Part shown: positions 22,584 through 34,340 of the stretch, piece after piece
Layout of the letters: each line of letters opens with the position of its first letter
Numbering within the stretch: the stretch's first letter is position 1
NCBI GenBank assembly: GCA_028583605.1
Contig: CM053333.1
Coordinates: forward strand, 31,392,476 to 31,456,475
Reading direction: 5' to 3'
From: Dastarcus helophoroides
Taxonomy: Eukaryota; Arthropoda; Insecta; Coleoptera; Bothrideridae
Length of the DNA stretch: 64,000 bases
Program-made: the position numbers and the translations under genes
The notes under the pieces: model-generated
The model's database searches: none
Seen by the model: only the letters and a program-made list of their open reading frames with translations
What the model was told of the DNA's origin: nothing

Positions 22584-25131
22584 ATTTTTTCTCCTTTGAG
22601 GGTTTAACTATGTGTGGGGTCCTTAGACCATTCACACAAAGTGGACAGACAGGTAAGTGATGTTAATTTATACTTAAAACTTTTTTGATTATCCTGCACG
22701 TTTCAAGCAACACAGATTTTTGGATTGCGGTTGCAATGCTTCCATCTAATATCTTGACCTTTTCCAGATGCTTCAAAAAGTTTTTGCTAAAGAGACCAGT
22801 TGCTGATACGACGATTGGAACCACTACTACTGTTTTCAGGTTGTGTATTTTACGGTACTCTTCACATAGCTCCAAATACTTGTTTACTTTTTCCCTTTCC
22901 TTCTGTTCAAGGTTATGGCCGTTGGGATAAGCTACATCTATGATGTAAGCAACTTTCTCAACTTTATCTAAAAGGACAATATCTGGGCGGTTTGCAGCTA
23001 TTGGTTTGTCAGTAATAATAGGGTTATCCCAATACATAAGGTATCTCTCATTATCCATTACTGGATGTGGTACGTATTTATAATAAACTTCTTTAGCTTT
23101 TATTAAGCGCGTGACTACTGCAAGCTCTTGGTGTAAGATGGCTGCTGTGAGGTTGTGCCTTTGTGTATAGTCCGTGGGGGCAAGAGTAGTGCATCCTGCT
23201 ATGAGATGTTCAATGGTTTCTGAATATCTTCCGCACATTCTGCATTTCTCATCTGCGATGGATTGCTTTTCAATATATTTTGGATAGTTACGAGTAGCAG
23301 TCACACCATCTTGTATTGCTATAACAAATCCTTCGGTTTTCGTGAATAAGATACCTTTTTTAAGTCATGCTGTCGAAACCTCTATGTTTGCGTTTGAGAG
23401 TTTTTGAGGATATTTACCATGCATCGATTTGATGATCCAGGCCTCTTTACTCTCATTCAATGTTGGTATTGTTATCAAATCTCGCCCACAGATTTTCAGT
23501 GGCGAGTGTTTATCTAGTGCCGTAACTATTTTGTGCAGTGGGGAATGGTCAGCCCACCTCATAAAATATTGTTTAATGCCATTTACTAGTCTGTCGTGCA
23601 AAAGTTTCATATTTAATAAACTTCTTCCTCCTAAGTTACGTGGTCAATAAAGTCTTTCTGAACACGCTCTTGGATGATGTTTCCGATGTTCAGTTAGCTC
23701 TACTCTTAGAATTCTGCGTATTGCCTCCAGCTGAGTATTCGACCATTTGATGACTCCGAACGAATAGCTCAGCGAAGGTATAACCCATGAATTGATGGCT
23801 TTAATAGTATTCCTGCCATTGAGCTCTGTCCTTAATATTTTCCTCATCCGAAATCTCATATCATTTTCTAACTTTCTCTTCGTGTTCCTCTGATTTATAG
23901 TAAGTCTCTGTTGATAGCCTAGATATTTGTAGCTAGTGTTTTTTAGATAGCGTATATTGTTCTCTTCTAACAGGTTGTCATATGCCTCTGGTTTACCTCT
24001 TCTTGCTATCAATTTAGCACATTTATCCATACCAAATTTCATTTTAATGTCTTTGCTAAATTCAGATGTTAATTGCAGAATCGGTTAAGTTTGTTTTCCG
24101 ATCCCGAATACAACTTCAGATCATCGACGTAGAATAAATGGCTGATGTTATATGACCTATTATCATCTTTTAGAGCATATCCAAGTTCTGCTTTTTGCAG
24201 CATTTTTGACAGCGGATTTAAATTTAAAATAAACCACAAGGGACTTAAAGAGTCTCCTTGAAAGATGCCACTTTTTATCTGAATCTCTGTGGTTTCTATA
24301 GATCTTCCATTAAGGTTTATATACAATTTGGTTGTCCAGTCATTCATACAGATCTTTAAAAACGAAATAATTTTATCATCTATTTTATAAAGTTTTAGAG
24401 CTTCTATCAACCACGAATGTGGGACACTATCGAATGCCTTTTGATAGTCGATCCAGGCCACCGCTATGTTTCTCGTACTATCTCTGGCGTTATAGGTGAG
24501 GATGTTGTCGATTAATAATTGTTCTTTACATCCCTGGGCTTTACTGCGACATCCTTTCTGCTCTTCTGTTAAAATGTTATGCCTGTCGAGGTGACATGTA
24601 ATCTTTTGTGCTATTATTGATGTTATTAATTTATAGATGGTAGGTAAGCAGGTTATCGGTCTGTAATTTTTTGGATCTTCGGTTTCGTCATTCTTTGACA
24701 TCATATATGTGGGACCTACAGTGAAAAATTTTAGTATCCTTTGGTCCCCTTTCAGAAGTCTCTCCAGTTGTTTGGTCAATATAGCGTGTATTTTTGTATT
24801 CTTGCACCAATAGTTATGCAAGTGATCACGTCCTGCTGGTTTCCAGTTATGGGCTTTCTTCATTGCTTGCAGCACGTCATCCTTAGTAACTTTTATAACT
24901 TCCATTTGTGGCATTGCTCGACATGCTTTCCTTTCTATCTTCAACCATGCAGCTTGAGGGTTATGCTTGCCTTTATGACTCCACACGTTCTCCCAGAATT
25001 TCACAAATTCAGTCTTCTCTGGCAATGCTGGTTGCTGTTTCATTTCTTTCAAGTCGCCTATAGAATTTGCTTTCGTTGTTTTTAAACAAATTGTTATCGA
25101 ACTTTCTTGTTGGCAAGAAGTTTCCGACAGA
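22584..25131 (-). pseudogene. RLE-type LINE (R2/R4-like), 5'-truncated, RT plus endonuclease
   Basis: The reverse transcriptase lies at about 25130-24069. It carries KNYRPITCLPTIYK, VAWIDYQKAFDSVPHSW (catalytic D), GIFQGDSLSPLWFILNLNP and FYVDDLKLYS (YVDD at about 24120-24131). A frameshift leads to the thumb region (24042-23644), another to 23610-23365, and a last one to 23304-22663. That last part has a zinc knuckle KCRMCGRYSETIEHLIAGC and a restriction-like endonuclease motif RPDIVLLDKVEKVAYIIDV (PD...D). The order RT, CCHC, RLE is that of R2/R4/NeSL-type LINEs. The amino-terminal zinc-finger region is missing at the junction with a gypsy fragment at 25132. The 3' UTR ends in TAA repeats. 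All catalytic motifs remain, but frameshifts disable this copy. Confidence 0.85.
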
Positions 25132-25132
25132 T

Positions 25133-25826
25133 ATCCAGTTCTTAAGAATTTGTGGGCCCAATGGAAATCTTTCCAGGTAGAGGACGGGGTACTGAAAAGC
25201 GCATGGGAAAGCGCGGATGTAAAGCGTGTCAACTTGTAGTTGGTAAAGCCTTAGGAAAATATTTTACAGGTTTTGTAGGAGATGCACAATGGGACTTCTG
25301 GTGGTCATCTAGGGATGAACAGAAGATTCGGAAACGGTTCTATTGAGTTAATTGCAGGAAGAATGTCGAGAGGTGGTGTCGGAAATGTGTCACCTCCGCC
25401 TCACCCAAGTGTCCTCGTACAAGAACCAAAGGGACCCTAAAACAGTATAATGTAGGAGCTCCATTTGAGAAAATTGCAATCGATGTGGTGGGACCATTTC
25501 CAGCATCAGACGGTGGAAACAAGTACATTCTGGTGGCTATGGGCTATTTCAGTAAATAGCCTAAAGCTTACGTCATTCCGAACCAGGAAGCTACCACAGT
25601 CGCAAGGGTTCTTGTGGTCAACTTCATCTGTCGATTTGGTGTTCCCTTGGAATTACACTCGGACCAAGAAAGGAACTTCGAATCGGGGGTCTTCCAAGAG
25701 ATGTGCCCTCTTCTTGGAATAAAGAAAACACAAACGACACCTCTTCATCCACAGTCTGACAGAATGGTGGAAAAATTTAACAGGACCTTAGACTCCAGGT
25801 TCCTGTTAAATCTTTTTTTTCTCTAA
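25133..25826 (+). pseudogene. Ty3/gypsy integrase fragment
   Basis: Frameshifted plus-strand pieces show the linker and zinc-binding start (MHNGTSGGHLGMN), then KCPRTRTKGTLKQYNVGAPF, AIDVVGPFPASDGGNKYILV (first D), FGVPLELHSDQERNFESG (second D) and LHPQSDRMVEKFNRTLD (E). That is a complete D,D-35-E integrase core broken by a few stops and shifts. It is the same family as the minus-strand element at 51.4-52.7 kb, matching it nearly base for base from GAATTTGTGGGCCCAAT onward. Protease, RT and LTR are absent. Confidence 0.85.
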
Positions 25827-27350
25827 GGCTTAGAGGAACATCTTTCAAAGGTGAATTTTTAAATTTGGTGTTATGATTTATAATAATTAAGAATAAGTAA
25901 CAAAATAAGGTTTTACAAATACAGATCAAGTAAAAATAACTTATTCAATTAATAAAGGAACGTACGATACGTTACAATGTTATATACTCCTTAGGTTTTA
26001 ACTTATATTATGCAAGCAATTTATTTCTTGATTTATTGGTATATGATGTTTGGCATTACAATAAATATTTCGCACTGGTGACTCTAAATAACATTAATTT
26101 AACAGGTATAAATGATCTTTTAACTCTACTTCTAAAAAAAACTGAAGGTTATTGAAAATTATTCACATTGAGTTTTGTTTTAAAACGCAACCAATAACCA
26201 GTCGTATATTTCAAACAGAACTTTCATTTGCTTTAACTAAACCATAATAGTAAGCTATATGTGAAAAATGTCCGTTATCAATTTACTTCATGGCTTAATC
26301 TAAATGAGATGCTGTAAGCGTAATAAACCGACCAATAGCGGGAAGGTAAAGTGATCTAGTTTTCTTTGGTGGAAAGAGATGGTGATTTACTCAAGTGTGG
26401 GAGAGATACGTTAGAACGAGCTGCTCTCTCCGATGGAGGGATGAGCGCTATGCCTTAGTCGGTTTTCTTCTGGCGCATAGCCGCATTTTAACATGGCCCT
26501 ACTAAGTATCCACCCGCACTAGACCAAACCTGTTATTACGTTTACCAGTGGCGTACCTTTCGTACATAAAACGTTCGTCCTGAATATGTTTTTATTACAA
26601 CTAACCGTGTACCAGATGACCGATTACAACATTTCAGTATTTCAGAAACCGTTCCACTTTTATGAAATGTTATAGTTACTTTTTGGATAACTTGCTCCGC
26701 GCATACCATCCTTTTTACCATATGTGTTGTCAATATTTTTCTTCTCCTTCCTCGACATTTCCCTTTTGATAAATCAACACTTTTATCGGTTAAAATTTAC
26801 ATTTTATTGTGTAATTATTTTCTAAACTTTTTAAAGGTTTGAATAGAAACTTCCAGGTTGTTGACTTTACAAATGACCAACATCCCTTACAAACCTTTGC
26901 TTCTTATCAGAAACTCGACATTTTGCCTTAAACTGACAATATCTCGTGTAATTTTGAACCAAATCAGTTGTAACTTAGCTTCTGAGATGAAAGATAGTTT
27001 TTTCTAAACAATGATACTATTTACTATGTTATAAAGTTGCTACTAACTGCCTATGTGTATTTTTATTACACTACTTTTTACTTTTATACATATTGACGGT
27101 CAGGTTTTTCTCAAGTGCAGTGTAAAAGAGGAAGACGTAATCCTCTTTCATTTTCGTGAAAAATGCTTTTGACAAAAAGTTTTTTCTTTGCATCTCACAG
27201 TAATTGACTTGGGCTCTTTGTTCAAGTAATCTGTATATGTATTGGTACCGTAGGTACAAGAGTTCTAATAAACTGTTCTATTTCATCGTTTTTATTTAAA
27301 TAAATTTTCTCTAAAGCACTGAACTAAACACTATGGCTTGTGATTAAGTC
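25827..27350. other. No gene recognised
   Basis: It is mostly AT-rich. A stretch at about 26310-26550 is richer in GC (for example GAGCTGCTCTCTCCGATGGA) but has no long frame or known motif. Short minus-strand frames at 26542-26733 and 27071-27259 are unassigned. Confidence 0.35.
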
Positions 27351-27535
27351 CAAGAAGGTTTCACCCCTTTACCACATCGGCAATTAAATAAATAATTACG
27401 CGATACATATTTCGCCAGCAGAACTGGCATTTTCAAGCGTACTAATCTAAAAATATTAGCAAAAGATGCATCGACGTCATCTACATTGAGATTCAAATCG
27501 ATACTGTATCGATACTGTATTTTGCCAGATATTTT
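27351..27535 (-). mobile_element. Penelope-like terminal-repeat remnant (family E)
   Basis: Between the truncated LINE at 27540 and AT-rich DNA lies a piece centred on a hammerhead-like hairpin (27401-27437), followed on the minus strand by AATATGTATCGCGTAATT. The layout is reminiscent of PLE terminal repeats. No coding part is attached and boundaries are approximate. Confidence 0.35.
27401..27437 (-). ncRNA. Degenerate hammerhead-like motif (family E)
   Basis: Minus strand: CTTGAAAATG then perfect helix GCCAG-TTCTG-CTGGC, then GAAATATGT. The helix and the GAAA are intact, but the CTGANGA strand is mutated. Like families A and B it has an extra base before stem II. Likely inactive. Confidence 0.3.
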
Positions 27536-27539
27536 GGAT

Positions 27540-28060
27540 TTTGCACTTCTGTAGACAGGCATTGAATATATCTAGTAGCCATTGTTTTGTCTTTGGTCAG
27601 AAATATTTGATCTGCTCAGTCATAATATCATCTAGTCCAGCAGCTTTCCGCGGTTTGCGCTTCTTTATTGCCGTACTTAGTTCTTGTATGGCAAAGGGGG
27701 CAGACAGTTCCGTCGTTTCTTTTCCCTCTGATCGGCTTATGTTGATTTCATGTCGGGGAGACATTTGATCCGGTTTACCGTTTATTGCTAGCAGGGTGGC
27801 TATTTGATTTACCGTTACATTGGTGTGGAATCTTAGGTGGGTTGAGTCTCTGTTTGAGGGGTTTAGTAGTCTCCAAGCTTTGTGACTGCTTCTACTCATA
27901 TCAAGTTCCTCAATTAGTTTGATCCAGTTCTCCCTCTTGAGCTCGGATATATAGCTGATTAGTTGTTTCCCCGCTTCTATTGTGTCTTCTCGAAGAGTGT
28001 GATGTAATTTTGAAGTTTGGCCTTCGTTGTTGTTGTCAGGCCCTGAATATAGTTAGTGTT
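27540..28060 (-). pseudogene. I-group LINE reverse transcriptase, N-terminal part
   Basis: Continuing leftward from the endonuclease, a frame includes LKRENWIKLIEELDMSRSSH, KAWRLLNPSNRDS and KKRKPRKAAGLDDIMTEQIK (RT motif 0/1), then, after a stop, KQWLLDIFNACLQKCKIQ. The sequence stops abruptly near 27540, before the catalytic motifs. Losing the 3' part is unusual for a LINE, which normally loses the 5' end, so a later rearrangement or insertion probably removed it. Confidence 0.75.
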
Positions 28061-28904
28061 TCATCCTCCGGAGATAAAGAACCATGAGCATTTTTTAATG
28101 GATTCCACAAATTTATCGTATGAGCCTGGGAAAGGTGTAAGTATGACTACCGCTTTGTCCAGTAGCTGTTGAAATTTAGTCCAATTGGCTTTTTAAAAAT
28201 CGTCTAAAATGGATAGTGTAGGGTCGGACTATAGCAGTGATCTGGCACATGATTGGCCTATGTTGAGTGTTCGGTATCGGTGGACATACTCCTTTGGTGC
28301 ACTGATCGGTTATTCGATCACTTGCAAATCTCAGATCTGGGTTGTAGCCTCTGCGCCATCTCCCACTATTAAAGGAGGCCGGTAATTTGTTATCGTGTAG
28401 GAGGGTTAGATTATTTGCATCTGCCCACTGAATCAGCGCTTCTTCGATTCTATCTTCGTCAGGATATCCCCAAAGACTACTGTGACTGTTAAAGTCCCCA
28501 ACTGCCAAGTGTATCTTGTGTGGGTTTAGAGGGTGAAATTCTTGAGCCTTGATTTCGGTGTGTGGTGGTTTATACACAGAGGTGACTGTGCAATTGTTGA
28601 GTTCTACTATTATTATTTCGATTTCGTTCGCCTCAGTTACATGAGTAGACTGAACCTGGATACTGGGCTTTATGAATACTGCGCTTTCATGTTGTCGATG
28701 AGGTCTCTCAGCAATAAGCCGAATGCCTTGGACTAAAGGTCTCTTCTGATAGCTATCTCTGTGGTTTTCCTGTATGCATAAGACATCGCAGTCTTGTTGT
28801 TTCCATAGATTCTGCAGCAGTTCTTTCTTGCACGCAGATATACCTTTAATGTTTATAGAGATAAAAGTCATCTTTGGACCTGAAAAGGTCCTTTGGGTAT
28901 GCAT
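28060..28904 (-). pseudogene. I-group LINE apurinic-type endonuclease
   Basis: A 242-codon frame (28904-28176) carries the LINE endonuclease signatures: ISINIKGISACKKELLQ, DVLCIQENH, TVTSVYKPPH, LAVGDFNSHSSLWGYPD, YNPDLRFASDRIT and NTQHRPIMC. These supply the catalytic E, D, N and H positions of an exonuclease-endonuclease-phosphatase fold, which nicks target DNA. It continues in another frame (to about 28060) with ANWTKFQQLLDKAVVILTP, the linker shared with the LINE piece at 21680-22190. The endonuclease domain itself is open, but the element is broken downstream. Confidence 0.85.
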
Positions 28905-30000
28905 TTTTCACAGCGTGAAAGGCAAAGATAATGACCATGATGCTTTTGAAGTAAAATAATCTTGCCGGTCAAAGACCATTACCCAGGGGACGCCGACGGA
29001 ATATTTAAATACGCTTTACGTGGAGGTTCCTTTTGTGTCCCCCTGCTGTTGGAATCTGAGTTTCCAGGGGTTCAAAAAAACGATAACACCCATTACCTTA
29101 GGCTCTGCAATTGACAGCAGGCACCTTTATTAGGATTTGCTGATAATGTACTGTACGTTCTCGAAACGAAAAAACACGATAACCGAAACCAATGTTGTAA
29201 GAAGGTTGCAGACATAGACAAAGCCCCAATACATGTGAACCCCTGGGTATGCTTCGCGGAAACCTACGCCTTAACACCCTGTTACGGTTTAAATTTTCAG
29301 TAGAGATAGTGCTTGTGGTTAGGTCATCAAACATACAGCTGTTGGTTTTGTAAGTGCTGGCATATCTTCTGTCAGTCTTGGTCTGGGGGAAATTGGCCAT
29401 CTTCTCTCTTGTCGTTCACTTGGGTGTCATCCTTTAAAAGGTGCGGTTGCAGGTTTATCCAAGTGGATCCTGAGTGTCTTTTCCTTAAGGGATTTACTGT
29501 GACCCATCTTCGGACCGTCTGGGGCTATTGTATTTCGTAGTGTTACTGTGTCAGAACTAAAGCCTCAGATGGTTCCGGTTTTTCCGGAATAAGCAGGGAG
29601 GTGCTCCCCAAGCACGCGGCAGAGCCGACCAATAACCAAGGTATGAACATGTGCCCTTTAATTCTCGGTATTTGGAGGGTTAATCCTATTTTCTTAACCT
29701 GTATAGGCTCTTTCGGATGGGATCCTTGTCAGTTTTGATTTTGGGACCCTTATCAGCTTTATTTTGAGATCCTTGTCATCTTTATTTTGGATCCATCTCT
29801 GATGTTTCAATCACAACCTGTGTAAAGACACGAGGAGTTCCAAAGGAGTAGTCACCGTTTCGTAGAAACATCCAAGTGTGGGCTTCGAGAACTTCGGTGA
29901 AGCGAGTTCTTGTAAACCTACTCAGTAGCCGCACGAAGTACAAGCATCCCCGTCGACCTGGGACCCTTCACGACGATCACTTAAGTACCTATTTTTTATA
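28905..30000 (-). other. Probable 5' part (ORF1/UTR) of the same LINE
   Basis: The region is of mixed composition, unlike the AT-rich surroundings, and lies directly upstream of the endonuclease. Minus-strand frames such as 29400-29098 and a segment with KSLKEKTLRIHLDKPATAP (about 29460-29520) may derive from ORF1, but no zinc knuckle or other diagnostic motif was found. GATCCTTGTCA-type words recur three times at 29720-29790. Confidence 0.35.
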
Positions 30001-32095
30001 TTATTACGTGGGAATTGTCTCAGCTTAGTTGGAACCATATATGTGTCAGTCATTTGTATCAGCATTAATTAGTTAATTAGTTTTTTTTCCTGCTCTTTGT
30101 CAATTATCTTACCCGATATTTGTATCCTTCGGATCTGATTTTTGAATCCTAGTTGCTATAATTTATATAGTTCATTAATTTTCCCCTGCTCTTGTTTATG
30201 CTAAAACGTAACAGGAATTTAATATTTGAATCGAGTATGTTAAATAGATTTCAAAAATAAAGTTCACCAACTTTTGTAAGAAACTGTACGGAACACAGTG
30301 CACACTTTCTTTAACATAAATAGTATCAGTAACCTAAGATCGGAATAAGACATTTTGTGGGAAATACACTTACCTCGTGTGCGTATATGATTAATTAAAA
30401 AAAAAAAAGTGCAATACACTTGAACTTATTTTGCCTTTGAAATACTTTGTTTTATTGGTTCTAAGAATTATTTTCCCGCCTGTCTAAATTATAAGGTTAA
30501 AACATAGACGGCCACACTCTCAACAAGGTAGGTCACAGAAAGAGAGTGGCAACAAGACGCTCCGCTACCAGGAACTACGCCATCTAGGAGTGAGTTGTCT
30601 AACTTCCGTTTTAGGTATATTTTGGTGATTTTTCTACGTCTTCGTTAGGTAAATTGCGTGATTCAAAATCACCTGGCGCCCCTTTTAGGTATTCTTTAGC
30701 CGTCGTGCCGCGCAATTACTAAATTTGATTCTATTTAAGCGAAATCTTCGACTTAAAAATATTTTCACATTTCCGGACTTGTAAATTTTTGGAAAGTTTC
30801 CCCTTCACTAGATTGTCACATCGGTCCAAATGAGGAGTCCTCACAGGGGTGTACGACTCCCAGCCTGTAATAAGAAGAGGCTCTTGCTCTTTCCCAAGCG
30901 CTAGCCGGCGATAGTGAAGGAAATTATTTCATAGATTGATAGTGGCACTTTGAAGAATTTCTCGTAAATTATAAATACTAAGCCACGACTTCTTCGCTGG
31001 GGAAAAATTCCGTAACAACCCTAAAAGGAGTAGAAACCTATTCTAGTTTTTGTTCTGGTGTACTCGCCCGATCTGCCTTATTCGTGGGTCCTCTCATTGG
31101 TTACACGTTCAAAAAAAAGGACCCCCTATATAAGCCACGAAGAATTACAACACCGCGCGTCGCGATCAGGAAGCTTTTGGAAAGTTACTAATCTATAGTC
31201 GCATGTCTAGATTTACTGTCAACATAAATCTACTAACGTAGGTGGACAAGCAGCAGTATCAGCATTAGCTCTTGCCAGGGAAATGTTTTGATGAAAGGAA
31301 TGAGAACTTCTTATCAGTTTAAGTTTGAATTTAAATGTTTTTTTTTGTGCTAAGTCAAGCTCAGCTACTTTTTAAGCAAGAAAACGTCCCTTTTATTAGA
31401 GCAGTAGCCGTAAAAAGTAGATGTAGTTTTAGAAGATAAAATTCTGCTGAGAAATTTTTTTTTAGAAATTTGAACAACTTTTCTGGTTTATTTTATGACA
31501 CTGGTTTTGGTTCAAGTGATTGACTTTTAGTATGAGAAAAACAAAAAAAAACAAAGGAACAAGTAAACAAAAACAAAGTAAGAAAAAGTGAGAGAGAAAT
31601 GTGTAAGATTGAATGATCATGTACGAATTTGATTTATTTCGATAAATCACAAATTCAATTCCAAGCTTAAACTCCATTTTCTCGTAGCATTATCCTTTGG
31701 ATATTGTTAGCTCAACGTTTTTAACAGAAAACTGTATGCTATGTGTCGTATGCCTGAATTAGGAAAACGACAAACACACACGAATTGGGGAAGAAAACAG
31801 ACACCTGAAAATAGTTTGAGAACCTCTGTGTACAAACTAACCAGGGAACACCCATCAATAATCAGGTGCAAAATTAGCTGTATTTGGTTTGAAAACCTTT
31901 GAGTACAAACTAAATGGCCAAGCTGGGGAAAAAAACCTTACAATTATTAGGGTTAGGATAAACTTTGGGGAAATTAATAACCAACGCACCATATATGAGC
32001 AAAAGAGTTAAAAAAGGAATGCCAAATTATTTGTGCTTAACGAATTTTCTTAATTTTCTGTAGAACTATTTTTCTTAGACTTGTGTTCAGCAAAT
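30001..32095. other. Noncoding, with a promoter-like segment
   Basis: No gene was recognised. A GC-richer part at 30480-31200 ends in a promoter-like arrangement (see 31127-31133). From 31400 to 32090 the sequence is A/T-rich with A-rich tracts and two similar pieces around 31800-31920 sharing ACCTCTGTGTACAAACTAAC or a close variant. Confidence 0.35.
31127..31133 (+). promoter_or_regulatory. TATA box candidate
   Basis: TATATAAG lies in a GC-richer context (GGACCCCC upstream, CGCGCGTCGCGATCAGG downstream), which would suit an LTR or gene promoter. No downstream gene could be identified. Confidence 0.3.
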
Positions 32096-32099
32096 TTAA

Positions 32100-32409
32100 A
32101 CAATACAGGATATACTTCTTCCGGGATTGGACCGTGTCAAAGAACTACTTCGACGTTTCGCCCACCATCGTAGGGGACTTCTTCAGGAACAAATAAAAGA
32201 AACAATAAATGAAAAAAGGAATATATGAGAATATGCAAAAATGAAAAGGCCAATTTTAAAACATCAGAGCACGGTAACTCACTATGTCCACTATAGCAGA
32301 GGCGAAACTCTTCTGAATTGAAAATTGGTACAAAGGATAAGAACGTTTAAACAGAAGAGCACGTTAACTCAGTATGTCCATCATACCAGAGGCGAAACTC
32401 TTCTGAAGG
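32100..32409 (-). mobile_element. Penelope-like element terminal repeat, solo copy
   Basis: The reverse complement matches the upstream terminal repeat of the PLE at 40417-40730. It has two copies of TCAGAAGAGTTTCGCCTCTG (84-bp spacing), the ATGAAAAGGCCAATTT-type segment, then the hammerhead-like block and GGTCCAATCCCGGAAGAAGT. No coding sequence follows, so it is an isolated terminal repeat. Confidence 0.75.
32148..32190 (-). ncRNA. PLE hammerhead-like motif, family A (intact core)
   Basis: Minus strand: GTTC, CTGAAGA, A, helix GTCCCC...GGTGGGC around a TACGAT loop, GAAAC, GTC, GAAG. The CTGAAGA and GAAA core strands are complete here, unlike in the copies at 40617 and 61480. Stem III would be minimal, so cleavage may need a dimer. 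Hammerheads are known in PLE terminal repeats. The extra A before stem II lowers confidence. Confidence 0.5.
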
Positions 32410-32930
32410 CGACATACGCCAGTCTTTTTACGTCAGCCTCAAATTCTTGCAATATTTCAACACTTTTCTGCTTCCGTACTAGTAGTTGCGACTGGCCGAC
32501 TTGCTGCAAATGATGGTTGTCTTCAAATTTCAGTTCTTTATCTTTATCTTTATCTTCCAATCTCCATGTGGGGTCAGGAATATTTTCCTATTACCCCTTT
32601 GTCGCTCTGTTCTGTATAAGAACTTTAACACCTCACTTGTTTCTTGCTGCTCTTTTTCCTCTTTAGAGATTTAGACCTTCCGTGTCCTTCTCTCTTGCGT
32701 CGCAGATCTTTCTTATCTGCTCGTACCGTTAGTTACTCTTTTGCCTTTTTTGAGATTTAGACCTTCCATGTCTGCCTCGCATCTGCTGCAGATTTTACTC
32801 TCTGCTTTTATCTCTCTTTCTGTAGAAACATCCTCTTAATGCGCGTGTGGAGCGACTTATTTTTCTTTCGCCTACTAGCCATTTGACCTTGCCCTCGGGA
32901 AACCACACTAAAACCCGAGGTTAGTAGACT
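32410..32930 (-). other. Purine-rich (minus strand) region next to gypsy gag
   Basis: It contains two copies of ACGGAAGGTCTAAATCTC or ATGGAAGGTCTAAATCTC about 80 bp apart on the minus strand. It is probably the decayed continuation of the gag at 32934-33830, but no zinc knuckle was seen. Confidence 0.3.
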
Positions 32931-32933
32931 TCC

Positions 32934-33830
32934 TTATCTTCTTAAGACCATCATAGGTCTTTTGACTCTTGCATAATCTTGTGGTTCATAATTCACTACT
33001 TCCCTAAGTAGTCGATTTGGGTGTATTTCAGCTCTATCAAACTCACTTCTTGCGGCTTTTTTTACCGTTTCTAATATCGTTTCTAAAGCCCTAACTAAAT
33101 ATTTATAGTTAGCTAGTTCATGGTCACATAGAGCTCGGAGTAGTTCCAGAGCTTTTTCGCGCAGGTAACCACCAATGAGGTCGCCTTTTCGTCTTCCGTC
33201 CACCAGTTGGCTCTAGCAGCAACTTTGAATTGTATTTTGTAGGTCTGGAAAAATGTCCATCATAGGTCGGAGGTTTCACTTTTTAGGAAGAAATAGCAGG
33301 TACACGTTCTGATTCATGGTTTGTAAATGGTCCACTTAGCAACTTCTTCGCGGCATTTTCGATATTGTTGATCTTCTTCTGTGTTGTATTGTTCTAATCA
33401 AGATTTTTTTTTTAATTCGCTCATCTTTCCTATCATTTCTCTAATTTTTACTGTCACCTTTTAAAATTTTTCTTTGATTTTGCCCATCTCTCCTTTTATT
33501 CCCGTAATTTATTATTTCACTTTTGTAACGTCTACTCCCATTTTATCTATTATATTTGGTGATAGACTACGCAGTTTTTGTTTGTCTGCATTTCTTCTTT
33601 GTTCTGCTTTTTCTTTTTTTTGTCGTCTTCGTTCTTCATCTTGTTCTTTTTCTTGTGGTCTTCGTTCTTCAACTTATTTTCTTCGTTCTTGATCTTGACC
33701 TGTTCCTTGTCGTCTTTGCTCTTCTTGGTTTTTAATTACTGCTAATATTGCTTGCAATTGTTGTTCCATTTGGACTGCTTTTTCTTTAGTTTTTATAAAG
33801 TGTTCTAGAATGGTCAAAATGTTTCTTGAC
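32934..33830 (-). pseudogene. Ty3/gypsy gag remnant
   Basis: A minus-strand frame around 33260-32934, with one frameshift, reads ANWWTEDEKATSL, then YLREKALELLRALCDHELAN and YKYLVRALETILETVK. This matches the Ty3/gypsy capsid pattern (KA..L...L.G.AL..L..L......Y..L..AL). Upstream (about 33830-33550) a highly charged coil MEQQLQAILAVIKNQEEQRR is followed by Glu/Arg-rich sequence, as in many gypsy Gag N-termini. Stops and the lack of pol show a dead fragment. Gag would package element RNA. Confidence 0.6.
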
Positions 33831-34340
33831 GCGCCCCGTATAAACTATTTTTTAGATTTTGACGTCCGTGATAAAGTCTAAATATCACTAGATTCACCAA
33901 CACAATATTTTGGAACCTAGCACGAATTCCTCCGAGGAATAAAGCACAATTTACAAAACTAATTCCACTTCTGACACAAGTTGTTGCGTGTTGTCGGTTT
34001 GATAATCAAGGCAAGGGCATACCGAGGCGGGGGTGTTAGGGGTGTGACATCCCCCTAAACTTTTGTTTTTTATAGTTTTTTATAGGTAAAATCAATTTGT
34101 ATTTCACAGTCGGCAAATTTTTCTAATCGAGTCGGTATTTTTAACTTGACTCACCCCCCCAAAAGCATCAGGCTCGGAACGCCCCTGAGACTTCGTGAAT
34201 TGTAAACACTTTATTTCAAACTTATTTTAGAACACAACAATTATGATTCACTTAACTATCTGACTATCCAACTACCTGCCTGACTGACTGACTACTAAGC
34301 CTTCCGAACACGTAGTTAGCCATAATGACTGAATCACCCT
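33831..34340 (-). mobile_element. Possible gypsy leader and LTR end, with a small DNA insertion
   Basis: Just upstream of gag (minus strand), near 33965-33985, is CTTGTGTCAGAAGTGG, the kind of sequence at gypsy primer-binding sites, preceded by an AT-rich LTR-like stretch with AATAAAG. The LTR-like part is interrupted at about 34012-34185 by a segment with imperfect inverted ends (CAAGGGCATACCGAG / CTCGGAACGCCCCTG). LTR boundaries and target duplications could not be fixed. Confidence 0.35.

Noticed and set aside
24741..25085. 114-codon plus-strand frame
   Set aside because: Antisense shadow of the reverse transcriptase of the RLE LINE.
29313..29540. Tryptophan-rich plus-strand frame
   Set aside because: No motif, and the minus strand is the likely coding side of the LINE 5' region.
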